The notes below the pieces were generated by a model, which saw nothing but the letters and a program-made list of their open reading frames with translations, did not search any database and was not told where the DNA came from. The position numbers and the translations under genes are program-made. Below are positions 34,856 to 46,015 of a stretch of 64,000 nucleotides of DNA, piece after piece (positions within the stretch are counted from its first letter, which is position 1; each line of letters starts with the position of its first letter). The stretch lies in contig JBKCUK010000010.1 of assembly GCA_046318415.1 (NCBI GenBank), positions 62,001-126,000 of the forward strand. Reading direction: 5' to 3'. The stretch is from JBKCUK01 sp046318415. Lineage in GTDB: Bacteria; Pseudomonadota; Alphaproteobacteria; Caedimonadales; Caedimonadaceae.

Positions 34856-35698
34856 TTAAAGTTCTTCATCGGTGTCCTCAGACGTACCTATAGGGGCGGC
34901 AGACATATGGCCATTGCCCTGCTCAAGATCACCGTCTTCGTCGTCGAGGTTCTCTTTAAGTTGGTTGAGTTGTTGCTGTTGGCGTGCGCTCGCCATAAGA
35001 CCCCGGTGATAACGGGCATTTTGGACTTGCAGATCCTTCTCATGCTCAAGGGAGGATTCAACGGCCATGGACTCAAGCGGTAAGCAGACGACCTGTAAGA
35101 TACTCATGGTGATGGTGATGGGAGTCAGGACAGCAAGCGTGGCATCACTTGGCTTTGCCGTTGCCAGATAAACCGCCATTCCATAACCTAAAATACCACT
35201 AACGCGATTAACAAAGCGAAACCCATGGCGGGTCATGCGCCAAAAAGATCCCATGCAGCGATTATAATTATCTTCACACCCTGGTAGGTCTTCATTTGGG
35301 TTGAATTGACCATAGGAATCAGCATTCAAAAGCCCTCTGGTAGCCAGCAGTTTTTCATGTTCCTTTTGGGCGCCGTCTTTGCTGAGTTCTGGGCCGTTGG
35401 GCTGGATCGTCGTTGATGCTTCTATGTCTGGTATTGCTTGAGGGGCTGGATCGAAGAGGGTGCGTTTCTTTTTTTTCTTTCCCTTTCCCTTCTTAACGGC
35501 CACGTTCTCCCCATCGATTTGTTTGCCTTTTTCTTTACCAGGCTTCACCTTGCCTTCATGCCAAACACTGGTTGTGCCCTTGTGATCCTCAACATCTGAT
35601 GCAAGAACCAAAGCGGGAGCTATGAGTAGGCTTATTGCGGCGAAAAGAGAAAAAAAGCTGAATTTATAGTTTTTTTTGTGGTTGAGAACGAATGGCAT
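34856..35698 (-). CDS. Exported protein with charged linker and C-terminal hydrophobic hairpin (paralogue B)
   Basis: The 280-residue product has a signal peptide after a basic leader (FSFFSLFAAISLLIAPALVLA), with GAGGAG upstream of the ATG. A Lys-rich linker (KKGKGKKKKKRTLF) is followed by GCEDNYNRCMGSFWRMTRHG near residue 140, matching paralogue A position by position at the conserved residues. Two hydrophobic segments follow (about 155-205), then a Gln/Glu-rich tail, possibly coiled, and an acidic end (TSEDTDEEL). The gene is 95 bases upstream of paralogue A on the same strand, probably a tandem duplication that has diverged. The function is unknown. Confidence 0.7.
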   Translation of the reverse strand: MPFVLNHKKNYKFSFFSLFAAISLLIAPALVLASDVEDHKGTTSVWHEGKVKPGKEKGKQIDGENVAVKKGKGKKKKKRTLFDPAPQAIPDIEASTTIQPNGPELSKDGAQKEHEKLLATRGLLNADSYGQFNPNEDLPGCEDNYNRCMGSFWRMTRHGFRFVNRVSGILGYGMAVYLATAKPSDATLAVLTPITITMSILQVVCLPLESMAVESSLEHEKDLQVQNARYHRGLMASARQQQQLNQLKENLDDEDGDLEQGNGHMSAAPIGTSEDTDEEL

Positions 35699-35927
35699 GA
35701 CTCTGGCTCCTCTTCATCATATTCCATGGAAATCATTCAGAACGAGAGTTAACAAAGGATTAATATCTACACGAGGTCGCCAGGGACAGATCATTTTTGT
35801 ATGATTTATGGCTAAGAAACTGTCCATTGGAACAAAATAGCGTGAAATTTCAATTGGGGACCTATGCCATCACTTCTGTAGCGTATATAACAAAAGAGTC
35901 GTTCTACAAAAGACAGGAAGGTCATCC

Positions 35928-36440
35928 ATGAAATCACTTTTATCGGTCATGCTGAGTGCTGCGGTCATCTTTTCCTTTGCCGAGGCGCACAACCATGCTG
36001 CAGGTCATGCAAAAAAAATCCCAACCGAGGCTGAAGCAGTGAATCCAGCCGGACCCTTGCATGTTGAGGGAGGATGGGCCCGCGAGTCCTATACCGGTAC
36101 TTCGGCCATCTATGCCCATATTCGCAATACGTCCGAGCACGATAAGCTGATTGCCGCTTCCTGCGAGGGGGTGGGCCGAGTAGAACTTCACACGCACATC
36201 AAGGATGGTGAGATCTATAAAATGCGCCCCATTGAGGCCATTGATATTCCTGCTGGCGGCACCGTTTTGCTTGAATCAGGTGGCTTGCATATCATGCTTC
36301 TTGATTTGAAACAGCCTTTAGAAAAAGGGCAGTTACTCAGCTGCAAAGCCAAGTTTGCGAACGCCGGCGAGGTCCCATTCACCGTACCCGTCAAAAGTGA
36401 AAAGTGTGGCTGCGGGTGTAAAGGCCAGAAGAAGAAGTAA
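35928..36440 (+). CDS. Periplasmic copper chaperone, PCu(A)C family
   Basis: PCu(A)C proteins bring copper to cytochrome c oxidase in the periplasm. The 170-residue protein has a signal peptide (MKSLLSVMLSAAVIFSFAEA), a His-rich start (HNHAAGHAKK), then the PCuAC fold with the metal motif: His in ELHTHIKDGEIYKM (about 88-99) and GGLHIMLLDL further on. It ends in KCGCGCKGQKKK, an extra Cys-rich tail that could add metal binding. The gene appears monocistronic. It fits an organism with a copper-containing terminal oxidase. Confidence 0.9.
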   Translation: MKSLLSVMLSAAVIFSFAEAHNHAAGHAKKIPTEAEAVNPAGPLHVEGGWARESYTGTSAIYAHIRNTSEHDKLIAASCEGVGRVELHTHIKDGEIYKMRPIEAIDIPAGGTVLLESGGLHIMLLDLKQPLEKGQLLSCKAKFANAGEVPFTVPVKSEKCGCGCKGQKKK

Positions 36441-36463
36441 TTAAAGTATTAAATTATAATAAA

Positions 36464-36517
36464 TTGTGGGGGTTCTATTTTAATTTCAGCCCCCCAATAA
36501 ATTTTATTCTTTTTTTA
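36464..36517 (+). terminator. Probable terminator of the copper chaperone gene
   Basis: TTGTGGGGG (36464-36472) pairs with CCCCCCAA with one mismatch across a long loop, and T-rich sequence with seven consecutive T follows. The long loop and delayed T-run lower confidence. Confidence 0.45.
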
Positions 36518-36656
36518 ATCTTGAATATCCTTGAAACTTACAGTCTTTCGTTTCTCATGCCATTTCGAAATACTTTAGTTAACCCTTCGTCAATCTGGAT
36601 TTTGTAAAGTTTGGATCGATTTATAAGAGAGGATGTGTGAGAAAGGAATCTTAAAA

Positions 36657-37436
36657 ATGCGCATCAAAAAATTCACCAGAGAAACACTTATTATTCTATG
36701 TGGGCTTATTGCAGTTGCGGGTAGTTGTAAGGCATCTAACCCCAGCTCTGCTCACGATCAGAATCAGTTTATAAACATCGTTAATCCAAACGACTTTGTC
36801 ATGCTCATGGGGCAACCCCTACCTGATTTGCCTGAAAATAGAAATGATATTCTAGCCTTGCTTGATCGCCTGACGGTGAACATAGAAAATAATGCAGATA
36901 TGGCATTGGCCTTTAATATTCTTCTCAATTCACCCAAGCTATCGGACCGAGAGAAATCTCAATGGTTGAAAGCCCGAAGCAGAGATCTGCCAACACCGTT
37001 CCTTTTTTTGCGCGCCCTCTTCGAAGAAGATCAGACAGCAAGTAAGAGAATTTATATGATCGCGCGTGGTTATTTAAATATGGATTCTAAAATTTGCATT
37101 GATAAAAGCGCTTCTCAGGCAGGATTCCATCTTCTTCAAGCTGTTGGTGGAAAAATTTTTACTCAATTGGGTGCGGACTTAAATAATATCGCGGCTGGCG
37201 AGGACTTCATGATGTCGCTTCAAAAAGATTTTTTTGATGAGGGTGGATTCGAAAAATTTGATCAGATTTATGGCAGAAAACTCAGTGAGCCACACTGGAT
37301 GGCTCAGCACGGCATGATGCCTCTCATGGGTGGCGGACAGACTCTTTTTGAGCCAAAAAGCAAGTGGCAAGAAATTAAAAAGAGAGAATTTGCGACAATC
37401 TACCAAGCCTTCAAAAATCAGCTAAAGAAACGATAG
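36657..37436 (+). CDS. Putative exported protein or lipoprotein, unknown family
   Basis: From ATG 36657 (AAGGA nine bases upstream) the product is 259 residues with a signal sequence (FTRETLIILCGLIAVAGSC). AGSC is an imperfect lipobox, so it may be a lipoprotein or be cut after CKA. The mature part is soluble and probably helical, with no Cys pairs and no known motif; one stretch reads GKIFTQLGADLNNIAAGEDF. An in-frame ATG at 36633 has its purine-rich site too close and is less likely. AT content is higher than in the neighbouring housekeeping genes. Confidence 0.65.
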   Translation: MRIKKFTRETLIILCGLIAVAGSCKASNPSSAHDQNQFINIVNPNDFVMLMGQPLPDLPENRNDILALLDRLTVNIENNADMALAFNILLNSPKLSDREKSQWLKARSRDLPTPFLFLRALFEEDQTASKRIYMIARGYLNMDSKICIDKSASQAGFHLLQAVGGKIFTQLGADLNNIAAGEDFMMSLQKDFFDEGGFEKFDQIYGRKLSEPHWMAQHGMMPLMGGGQTLFEPKSKWQEIKKREFATIYQAFKNQLKKR

Positions 37437-37667
37437 CAAAGCCGTATAGCTTGTCAACGAAAGCGCCATCGCTAAGGTGGCTCTTTTTCCCTTAGATTAA
37501 ATGAGAGATTTTGCATGACACTCTAACTGGTGAGTGATGCATCCCTTTTTTGTCTGAAGAACAGCCAGGTCCAAGAAAGCTGGTGCAACTTTTCCTGGCA
37601 TAGCGATTAGGTCCTCAACTATAACTAAAAGATCAGCACATCATTCCTTGGACGTGGAGACAGCCGC

Positions 37668-39506
37668 TTGACCCAAATCACGCCTGAATTCCTTGAGCAA
37701 CTGCAAAGCCGGGTGGTTTTGTCGCAGCTTATCGGCGCGCGTTTACAGCTTAAGCGCCGTGGCAAGATTTGGCTGGGCCTGTGTCCCTTCCACAATGAAA
37801 AAACACCCTCTTTCAATGTTAATGATGCCCAAGGAAGTTACCATTGCTTTGGCTGCGGTGCCCATGGGGATGCCATCAGCTTTTTGCGTGAGACCGAAAA
37901 ACTCGATTTTGTTGAGGCTGTTGAACGTTTGGCGCAAAGCGTGGGGATCAGTCTGCCTCGTGTGGCGCCAGAGGATATTAAACGCACCCAAAAACGCACC
38001 GGTCTTTATGAAGCGTTAGAGGCGGCGGCCTGTTTTTATGAGCAGCAACTCTATCGCCCGCGGGGTGAGTCAGCCCTTCGTTATTTTCAAGATCGCGGTC
38101 TGCGGGAGCAGACTTTGAAGACTTTTCGTCTTGGCTACGCTCCTGAAGGCGGTCATCTGATGAAAGCGCTTACCGCTGCAGGGTTTGACAGACGCATTTT
38201 AAAGGACGCGGGTCTTATCATTGCAGAGGATGAGCGCCGTGAACCCCTGGAACGCTTTCGCGACCGTGTTATTTTTCCCATTCGGGATGCAAAGGGGCGG
38301 GTCGTGGGCTTTGGTGGACGACTGATGGGGCCAGGGGAGCCCAAGTACCTCAATTCACCGGAAACAGAAGTCTTCCATAAGGGCTTGATGGTCTATGGCA
38401 GTGATTTTCTAGCCTCAGCCCGTAAGGACAGTCACCCAATTATTGTTGTTGAGGGGTACATGGATGTGATTAGCCTGCATCAAGCAGGCTATGCTGGCGC
38501 CGTTGCACCCCTTGGTACTGCCTTGACGCCTGAACAGATGCTGTCGTTGTGGCGTTATCATGAGGTACCCATTTTATGTTTTGATGGCGATGCTGCGGGT
38601 GTTAAAGCGTCCCATCGCGCCATGACCCGATTATTACCTGTCTTAAAACCAGGCCACACCATCAAAGTGGCCATGCTTCCCCAGGGAACTGATCCCGATG
38701 ATCTGGTGCGCCAGGGTGGTGCCGAAGCGCTAGAGCCTATTCTTGCCCAGGCCAAATCCTTGATCGAGTGTTTATGGCAAGCAGAAACTAAGGGGGTTGA
38801 TCTTGCAACGCCGGAAAAACGCGCGGCCTTTGAGCGTCACCTTTTGCAACTTGCAGACAGTATTGCCGATCCGATGGTCAAGCGCTATTACAAGGAAGAT
38901 CTTATTGCCCGCCTAAAGGCGCACCTGAGACCGTCTTTCACTTATCAAAAAGGCAAACAAACCGGGGGCGCAAGAAAATCAAACGCAAGTCCCCAACCGC
39001 CAGCCCATGCATCCATGCTGCCGTCTCCACGTGCAGGCCACGACGCCTTGTTGGCCTTGACGCTTCGCCATCCTGAGATTCTTGAGCACGAAGGTGAAAG
39101 ATTTGCTCAAATGCACTTTAAAGATGCGCGCGCGCAACGTTTACAAAGCGAGTTGTTGAGTTGGTCTTCGTCAGCAATGAATCTGACGCGGGATGCTTTT
39201 GAGCACTACCTATTATCACGCGCTGACGGGCTTGCAGCCCATGAAGCATTCGAGCAATACAGGGGAATGGCCGCAGAAGCTCTCGCCCTTGAGATGAGTC
39301 CAGAAGATGCCCAGGCTGCATGGTTCGAGCTTTATCAACAAACCCACGATAAAACTTCGTTGGAAGCAGAGCTTCAGTGCTTGCAAGAAGAAATGGCGCA
39401 AAATTTTACGTCAGAATTATGGAGCCGTATCCAAACGATTAAGGCAACACTTGAAAATTTGCGTTCTGATGTTGAAACTGTTAGTTTCGCTCACAGTGAT
39501 ATGTAA
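37668..39506 (+). CDS. dnaG: DNA primase
   Basis: DnaG makes RNA primers for replication. The 612-residue protein has the N-terminal zinc finger (C39, H42, C60, C63 in GLCPFHNEKTPSF and YHCFGCGAHGD), the RNA polymerase domain, and the TOPRIM core with IIVVEGYMDVISLHQAGY near 260 and CFDGDAAGVKA near 305. The C-terminal DnaB-binding part is present but weakly conserved. The start is TTG 37668: GGAGA lies about seven bases upstream and the N-terminus TQITPEFLEQLQSRV fits. rpoD follows after 36 bases; rpsU is not in the operon. Confidence 0.97.
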   Translation: MTQITPEFLEQLQSRVVLSQLIGARLQLKRRGKIWLGLCPFHNEKTPSFNVNDAQGSYHCFGCGAHGDAISFLRETEKLDFVEAVERLAQSVGISLPRVAPEDIKRTQKRTGLYEALEAAACFYEQQLYRPRGESALRYFQDRGLREQTLKTFRLGYAPEGGHLMKALTAAGFDRRILKDAGLIIAEDERREPLERFRDRVIFPIRDAKGRVVGFGGRLMGPGEPKYLNSPETEVFHKGLMVYGSDFLASARKDSHPIIVVEGYMDVISLHQAGYAGAVAPLGTALTPEQMLSLWRYHEVPILCFDGDAAGVKASHRAMTRLLPVLKPGHTIKVAMLPQGTDPDDLVRQGGAEALEPILAQAKSLIECLWQAETKGVDLATPEKRAAFERHLLQLADSIADPMVKRYYKEDLIARLKAHLRPSFTYQKGKQTGGARKSNASPQPPAHASMLPSPRAGHDALLALTLRHPEILEHEGERFAQMHFKDARAQRLQSELLSWSSSAMNLTRDAFEHYLLSRADGLAAHEAFEQYRGMAAEALALEMSPEDAQAAWFELYQQTHDKTSLEAELQCLQEEMAQNFTSELWSRIQTIKATLENLRSDVETVSFAHSDM

Positions 39507-39542
39507 AAATCTCCGAAATCTGCAGATAGGAAGAGTTGAAGT

Positions 39543-41525
<1,983 letters not shown>

Positions 41526-41557
41526 CAAATATTACCTTGAGGTTCAGTATCTAAAAC

Positions 41558-41584
41558 AAAAGCCCACTTAATGTGGGCTTTTTT
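41558..41584 (+). terminator. Intrinsic terminator of dnaG-rpoD
   Basis: AAAGCCCAC (41559-41567) and GTGGGCTTT (41573-41581) form a 9-bp stem with loop TTAAT, ending in six T. Confidence 0.92.
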
Positions 41585-42608
41585 GTGCTGATTGAGGGTC
41601 TTGGCAAGCCTTGGCAGGGTGTCATGCGTCCTTCAACAACAGAAGTTGCCATAAGCTTCTAAAAGCTGCAATCGTCGTCGAGACGGTGGCTCTAGGAAAT
41701 GGCAGTAGTTGGGATGCCCCCCATGCAGGGTAATAATTGAGTGTATGGATGTGGATTTCTTCAGCTCCAGGTTTTGCCTTGAAAGGGGCCCACGCCGTCC
41801 TCGGTAGGAATAAGCTTCTCTGTAATCCTCATAAAAGTTATCTTAGCCCCAGCAAAGGGGTAATCCACGCGCGCCCAGGTCTTGCGCCTTCAATTTCAGC
41901 TCTCCTTGGGTGAGAAAACGCAAGCGTAACCAAAAACTCGCTTTCTAATGGTGAAGATAAAAGGGAGGGCTCAAACCCGAGATTTCCCATAGTATGGCAA
42001 ACGCCAGTGCTCAATGATGTGTTATAATTTCCTCTACTCCTTAAAGGAAAAATCGGTTTGTTTCTCAAACATTCCCCATCGGGGCTGCCCCAGGAACTTT
42101 GTTGGCTCCACGCACAAAGCACTCGGGACCAATCCTGCATCCCGTGGTGCGCGGCGACGGCGTCTTTTTATAGGATTTTTAGGAGATTTCCCTCGATGGT
42201 GCAGGCGTGGCTGCTGAGGGCGTATATTATAAAAAACCACTGAAATCATTAAAAAAACGTCCCAATCACAACGCTGTGGCCCCTATTGCATCAGGGAGAC
42301 TCTCATCAATCATCGGGGCGATAGTATGCATTGAATAGGGAGCGGCGGCTGACTTCAACCAAAACGCAGTAATCGGTAGTAAATGGGATAGGCCGATTAA
42401 TAACTTCCAGAGCGCAGTGGCGCGCATTGAATAAAGGTGGTGTGTCCAACATCAAGCATCACGTGGCAGCCTGACTCGCATAACGAGCTTGGGTAATATT
42501 GACCAAAACGCAGTACCCTGAATTCAATTGAGGAAGGAGGTTAACCCTCTTCTTTATGCAGGCCTAGACAGCGCGAACCCAGTTTAAGCAATCCTCTGCC
42601 AGACCAAC
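41585..42608. other. About 1 kb without a convincing gene
   Basis: No reading frame here has a start site, composition or motif that persuades me. The longest is on the minus strand at 41838-42140 (100 codons); it has no recognisable product. The 14-mer ACCAAAACGCAGTA occurs at 42358-42371 and 42502-42515, and GCATTGAATA precedes each copy, so a degenerate repeated unit may be present. I found no match to tmRNA, RNase P RNA, SRP RNA or a tRNA. It may hold an unrecognised RNA or a decayed gene. Confidence 0.5.
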
Positions 42609-43379
42609 TTAATTCACGGAGATTTTCGCTGGATTGATGCCCTTTTGTTTGTAGAGTTCACTGCGCACTTTCTCCAGCACCTTTGCCAGTGAATCAACGG
42701 AGGTGGTGCCTTTCTCCAGATATTCCTTTTGATCTTTTGGCGAAAAAGAAAGTTCTTTTGCCATTAGATCGCGTGCCAGCTTGTGCTTTTGGTCTTCATT
42801 CATTCGCTCGACCGCTGTTCCCTTAAGGCTTGCGAGCACCAAAACCATGAGTTCTACCGAACCCACAGCGCGCGCAATACCGCCCCCAGTGGTCACAATA
42901 AAGTTGCGATCCAGCACCTTGATGTTAAGGGGGGTGATCTGATTTGAATGGCTTTGCACCTTGTATGAGAAGGATTTTGCTTCGGGAACAAACGGTTGCA
43001 TATAAAGCGCGTCTTCCTTTTGCAGCTGGGCTTCTGCCTTGGCTACCGCGCCTGTTGGTCGGCACAGATCCTGGAAATACTGAGAGGGATTTGCCTTATG
43101 CTTCTTCCACGGATCTTTGTGGAAACAACTTTTCATACAAAAGTCCCGCATTTGCTGGGGCGAGTAGCCTTTCGTCTTTTTGCGAGGCAACTTGCCCTTG
43201 TCGCGCACCAACATATCCGACGGTGTGATTTTGGCTTGATCCTTCAGATCACAATTGTATTCCACAATGTCACATACACCCGTGCAGTGCTCATCCCGAA
43301 AGAAGGCGCCGGCGATGGGGTGACCCTCTTGGGGAAGGGTAAAAGCGCCCAAAAGGGCGAATAGACTTATTTTTTTCAT
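42609..43379 (-). CDS. Exported cysteine-containing protein, unknown family
   Basis: The 256-residue product has a signal peptide (MKKISLFALLGAFTLPQEG or slightly longer). Cysteines cluster in the first 110 residues: HCTGVCDIVEYNC, then DFCMKSCFHK and DLCRP, probably disulfide-linked or metal-binding. The rest (about 130-256) is soluble with one hydrophobic patch (GSVELMVLVLASLKG). The CxxxC then FCxxxC spacing recalls the gene just upstream on the same strand, 30 bases away, so the two are probably an operon and possibly distant relatives. The function is unknown. Confidence 0.7.
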   Translation of the reverse strand: MKKISLFALLGAFTLPQEGHPIAGAFFRDEHCTGVCDIVEYNCDLKDQAKITPSDMLVRDKGKLPRKKTKGYSPQQMRDFCMKSCFHKDPWKKHKANPSQYFQDLCRPTGAVAKAEAQLQKEDALYMQPFVPEAKSFSYKVQSHSNQITPLNIKVLDRNFIVTTGGGIARAVGSVELMVLVLASLKGTAVERMNEDQKHKLARDLMAKELSFSPKDQKEYLEKGTTSVDSLAKVLEKVRSELYKQKGINPAKISVN

Positions 43380-43409
43380 TTAGAAGTGCCCCCCGCAAGA
43401 TGTTTTACG

Positions 43410-43820
43410 TTATCCAGCCGTGTTTTGTTTTGATTTTTCTTTTGTTTTCTTGGTGTTACACGCAAACACGGTTAAGGCCACTTCCGCTTTGGTTTTGGGA
43501 TCTTGCACCACCTTCATGCATGAGGAACAGAAGCCATGGCTGAAAGGGGTGTTTTGCTCTTCATTGTTGCAGTCGACCAATCCAAGGAGTGTGGCCTCCT
43601 TGGAACAGGCAAAACCGCAAAGGAAAGCCTTTCCTTGCTTGGCGACCAGTTCTTGCATCTGGTCTTTGCTGGGCTTTTTACCTTTTTTAAGGTCCGCCTT
43701 CAGGTTGCTCATCAGCTTCGCTTTAGGATCTTCTGGTGCTTGATTGGCCTGGGTAAAGCTTGATGAAAATAACAAGAATAGAAATGCTATCTGGCTGAAA
43801 AAAAATATTTTTTTGGTCAT
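43410..43820 (-). CDS. Small exported cysteine-rich protein, unknown family
   Basis: The 136-residue product has a signal peptide (FFFSQIAFLFLLFSSSFTQA) and AAGGAA upstream of the ATG. Its cysteines are FLCGFACSK, VDCNN, GFCSSCMKV and VFACN, seven in all, four of them as CxxxC and CxxC pairs. The tail is Lys-rich. CxxC in an exported protein could be redox-active or bind metal, but no thioredoxin fold is visible. It is the first gene of a two-gene unit with the following Cys-containing gene. Confidence 0.7.
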   Translation of the reverse strand: MTKKIFFFSQIAFLFLLFSSSFTQANQAPEDPKAKLMSNLKADLKKGKKPSKDQMQELVAKQGKAFLCGFACSKEATLLGLVDCNNEEQNTPFSHGFCSSCMKVVQDPKTKAEVALTVFACNTKKTKEKSKQNTAG

Positions 43821-43918
43821 TTTTATTATTCCTTCTACTCAAATTATCCATTTAATTATGCTCTAGAACGAATAAGATCACAATGAACTTCCTTTAACGG
43901 CACTGCCCCACATTTGAT

Positions 43919-45871
43919 TTAAGTTTTTAGTTGATCAAGATTTTCAAAATATTTCAAAGCCTCTGGATTCGCCAACGCATCGGTGTTGTTGACGGGGCGT
44001 CCGTGAATGACGTTGGTGACAGCAAGTTCGACAATTTTACCGCTGATGGTGCGGGGGATGTCGGGGACTTGCAAGACTTTGGCCGGCACATGGCGGGGTG
44101 TGGTATTGATGCGAATGTGGTCCTTGATCCGTTGTGTCAATTCAGGACCTAAGGTGACCCCCTCCCGCAGTCGCACGAATAAAATAACCCGGACATCATG
44201 GTCCCATTCTTGGCCCACGGCAAGGCTTTCTAGCACTTCGTGGATTTGTTCCACCTGACGGTAAATTTCAGCGGTACCGATACGCACGCCACCGGGATTT
44301 AACACCGCATCGGAACGACCATAAATAATCAGGCCATTGTGGGGGGTCAGCTCGACATAATCGCCGTGGTGCCAAATATTGGGAAAGCGCTCAAAGTAGG
44401 TGGCGTGATATTTCTTGCCCTGCAGATCGCCCCAAAAACCCACAGGCATGGACGGGAAGGGGGCTGTGCATACCAATTCTCCCTTTTCGCCTCGAATGGG
44501 TTTACCTTGGTCGCTATAGGTATCAACGGCCATGCCTAGCCCTCTGGTTTGTAACTCTCCCCGCCAGACCGGGCCCGTTGGATTGCCTAGGGCAAAACAC
44601 GAAATGATATCGGTCCCTCCGGAAATTGAGCTGAGACAGACGTGGGGTGCCACACTTTCATAGACAAAATCAAAGCTTTCAGCAGCCAGGGGGGAGCCGG
44701 TTGAGGTGATCAGGCGAAGCTTTGAGAGATCGTGAGTATCACGGGGTTTCAAACCTGATTTATGGAGTGCGTCGATATACTTCGCCGATGTGCCAAACAG
44801 GGTCATGCCTTCTTTTTCAGCAAAATCAAACAATACGGTGGGTGAGGGGTAAAAAGGGTTGCCATCGAACAATAAAAGTGTGGCACCGGAGGCTAGCGCC
44901 GAAGCATGCCAGTTCCACATCATCCAACTGCACGTGGAGAAGTAAAAAACCCGGTCACCTCGTTTGATATCGCAATGCAGTTGGTGTTCCTTGAGGTGCT
45001 GAATCAGGGTGCCACCATGACCATGAACAATGCATTTGGGAACGCCGGTCGTTCCTGAAGAAAACATGATAAACAACGGATGATTGAAATCCACCTGCTG
45101 AAAAGTCTCCAACTGGGGCGCCCTGGTGGCTTCCTCCCACGTAAGGTGCTGTACAGTGCTTGGTGTTTTTAAAAGAGGGTCCTCGATATATCTACAGCTT
45201 ATGAGCGCCTGGATGCTGGGCAGACCCTCGAGCATCTCAGAAACTTTTTCTTGGGAGGGAAAAGCTTTTCCGTTGTAAAGATAGCCGTCGCTGGTGATAA
45301 GGACCTTGGGGTTAATTTGTCCAAACCGGTCCAGGATGCCCTTGACGCCAAAGTCTTGCGAACAAGACGCCCAAATGGCGCCGCAGGCGGCTGTCGCCAT
45401 CATGGCGATCATGGTCTCGGGTAAATTTGGCATAAAGCCCACCACGCGATCCCCTTGCTGCACCCCATGGGTCTTAAGAGTTGTTGCAAGGCTGAGCACC
45501 TGTGCCTTGACCTCAGCAAACGACAGCTGGCGTCGACGGCCATCTTCACCCCAAAAAATCATGGCAGGTGCATCAGGTTCCGGCCAATCCTTCAGTAAAT
45601 TTTCGGCATAATTCAGCTGGGCGCCATCGAAGAATTTTGTTTTTTCAAACACTTCATGGGGCGTAATCACTTGTGCTGCGTGTCTTGATGCTTGAATGCC
45701 GCAGAAATTCCACACTTCCTGCCAAAAATTGGCGGGATGCGTAATCGACCATTGATAGAGGGCATCAAAATCTGCGAGCGTGAGGCCATATTTTTCTTCG
45801 CAACTGCGGCGAAAGAGCGTAACGTTTGCGCTTTGTCGTTGAGAGTCGTTTGGAGTCCAAAGGGGTTGCAT
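43919..45871 (-). CDS. aacS: Acetoacetyl-CoA synthetase
   Basis: The enzyme activates acetoacetate with ATP and CoA, feeding ketone bodies or polyhydroxybutyrate breakdown products into acetyl-CoA. The 650-residue ANL-family protein has the N-terminal cap LWTPNDSQRQSANVTLFRR and NFWQEVWNFCGI typical of this subgroup, the AMP loop FSSGTTGVPKCIVHG, STGSPL, and YGRSDAVLNPGGVRIGTAEI; the C-terminal acylation Lys is in RTISGKIVELAV. The length matches acetoacetyl-CoA synthetases rather than acetyl-CoA synthetase. No thiolase or depolymerase gene is nearby. Confidence 0.93.
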   Translation of the reverse strand: MQPLWTPNDSQRQSANVTLFRRSCEEKYGLTLADFDALYQWSITHPANFWQEVWNFCGIQASRHAAQVITPHEVFEKTKFFDGAQLNYAENLLKDWPEPDAPAMIFWGEDGRRRQLSFAEVKAQVLSLATTLKTHGVQQGDRVVGFMPNLPETMIAMMATAACGAIWASCSQDFGVKGILDRFGQINPKVLITSDGYLYNGKAFPSQEKVSEMLEGLPSIQALISCRYIEDPLLKTPSTVQHLTWEEATRAPQLETFQQVDFNHPLFIMFSSGTTGVPKCIVHGHGGTLIQHLKEHQLHCDIKRGDRVFYFSTCSWMMWNWHASALASGATLLLFDGNPFYPSPTVLFDFAEKEGMTLFGTSAKYIDALHKSGLKPRDTHDLSKLRLITSTGSPLAAESFDFVYESVAPHVCLSSISGGTDIISCFALGNPTGPVWRGELQTRGLGMAVDTYSDQGKPIRGEKGELVCTAPFPSMPVGFWGDLQGKKYHATYFERFPNIWHHGDYVELTPHNGLIIYGRSDAVLNPGGVRIGTAEIYRQVEQIHEVLESLAVGQEWDHDVRVILFVRLREGVTLGPELTQRIKDHIRINTTPRHVPAKVLQVPDIPRTISGKIVELAVTNVIHGRPVNNTDALANPEALKYFENLDQLKT

Positions 45872-46015
45872 TGGAGACTTTGACCTAAATTTATGTTTTT
45901 TCTTATGAAGATAGCATGAATTTAAACGGTTAAAATAATATTGCTTCCTGTCACAAGCATTTCATAATGGCTCCAGGTCAAAAGGTTTCAATGAGAAATG
46001 AAGGGGGAGTTCACT

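Noticed and set aside
37460..37495. Possible terminator before dnaG
   Set aside because: The stem needs several bulges and pairs poorly.
41838..42249. Overlapping minus-strand frames of 71 and 100 codons after rpoD
   Set aside because: They have no ribosome site, no recognisable product and overlap each other in different frames; treated as non-coding.
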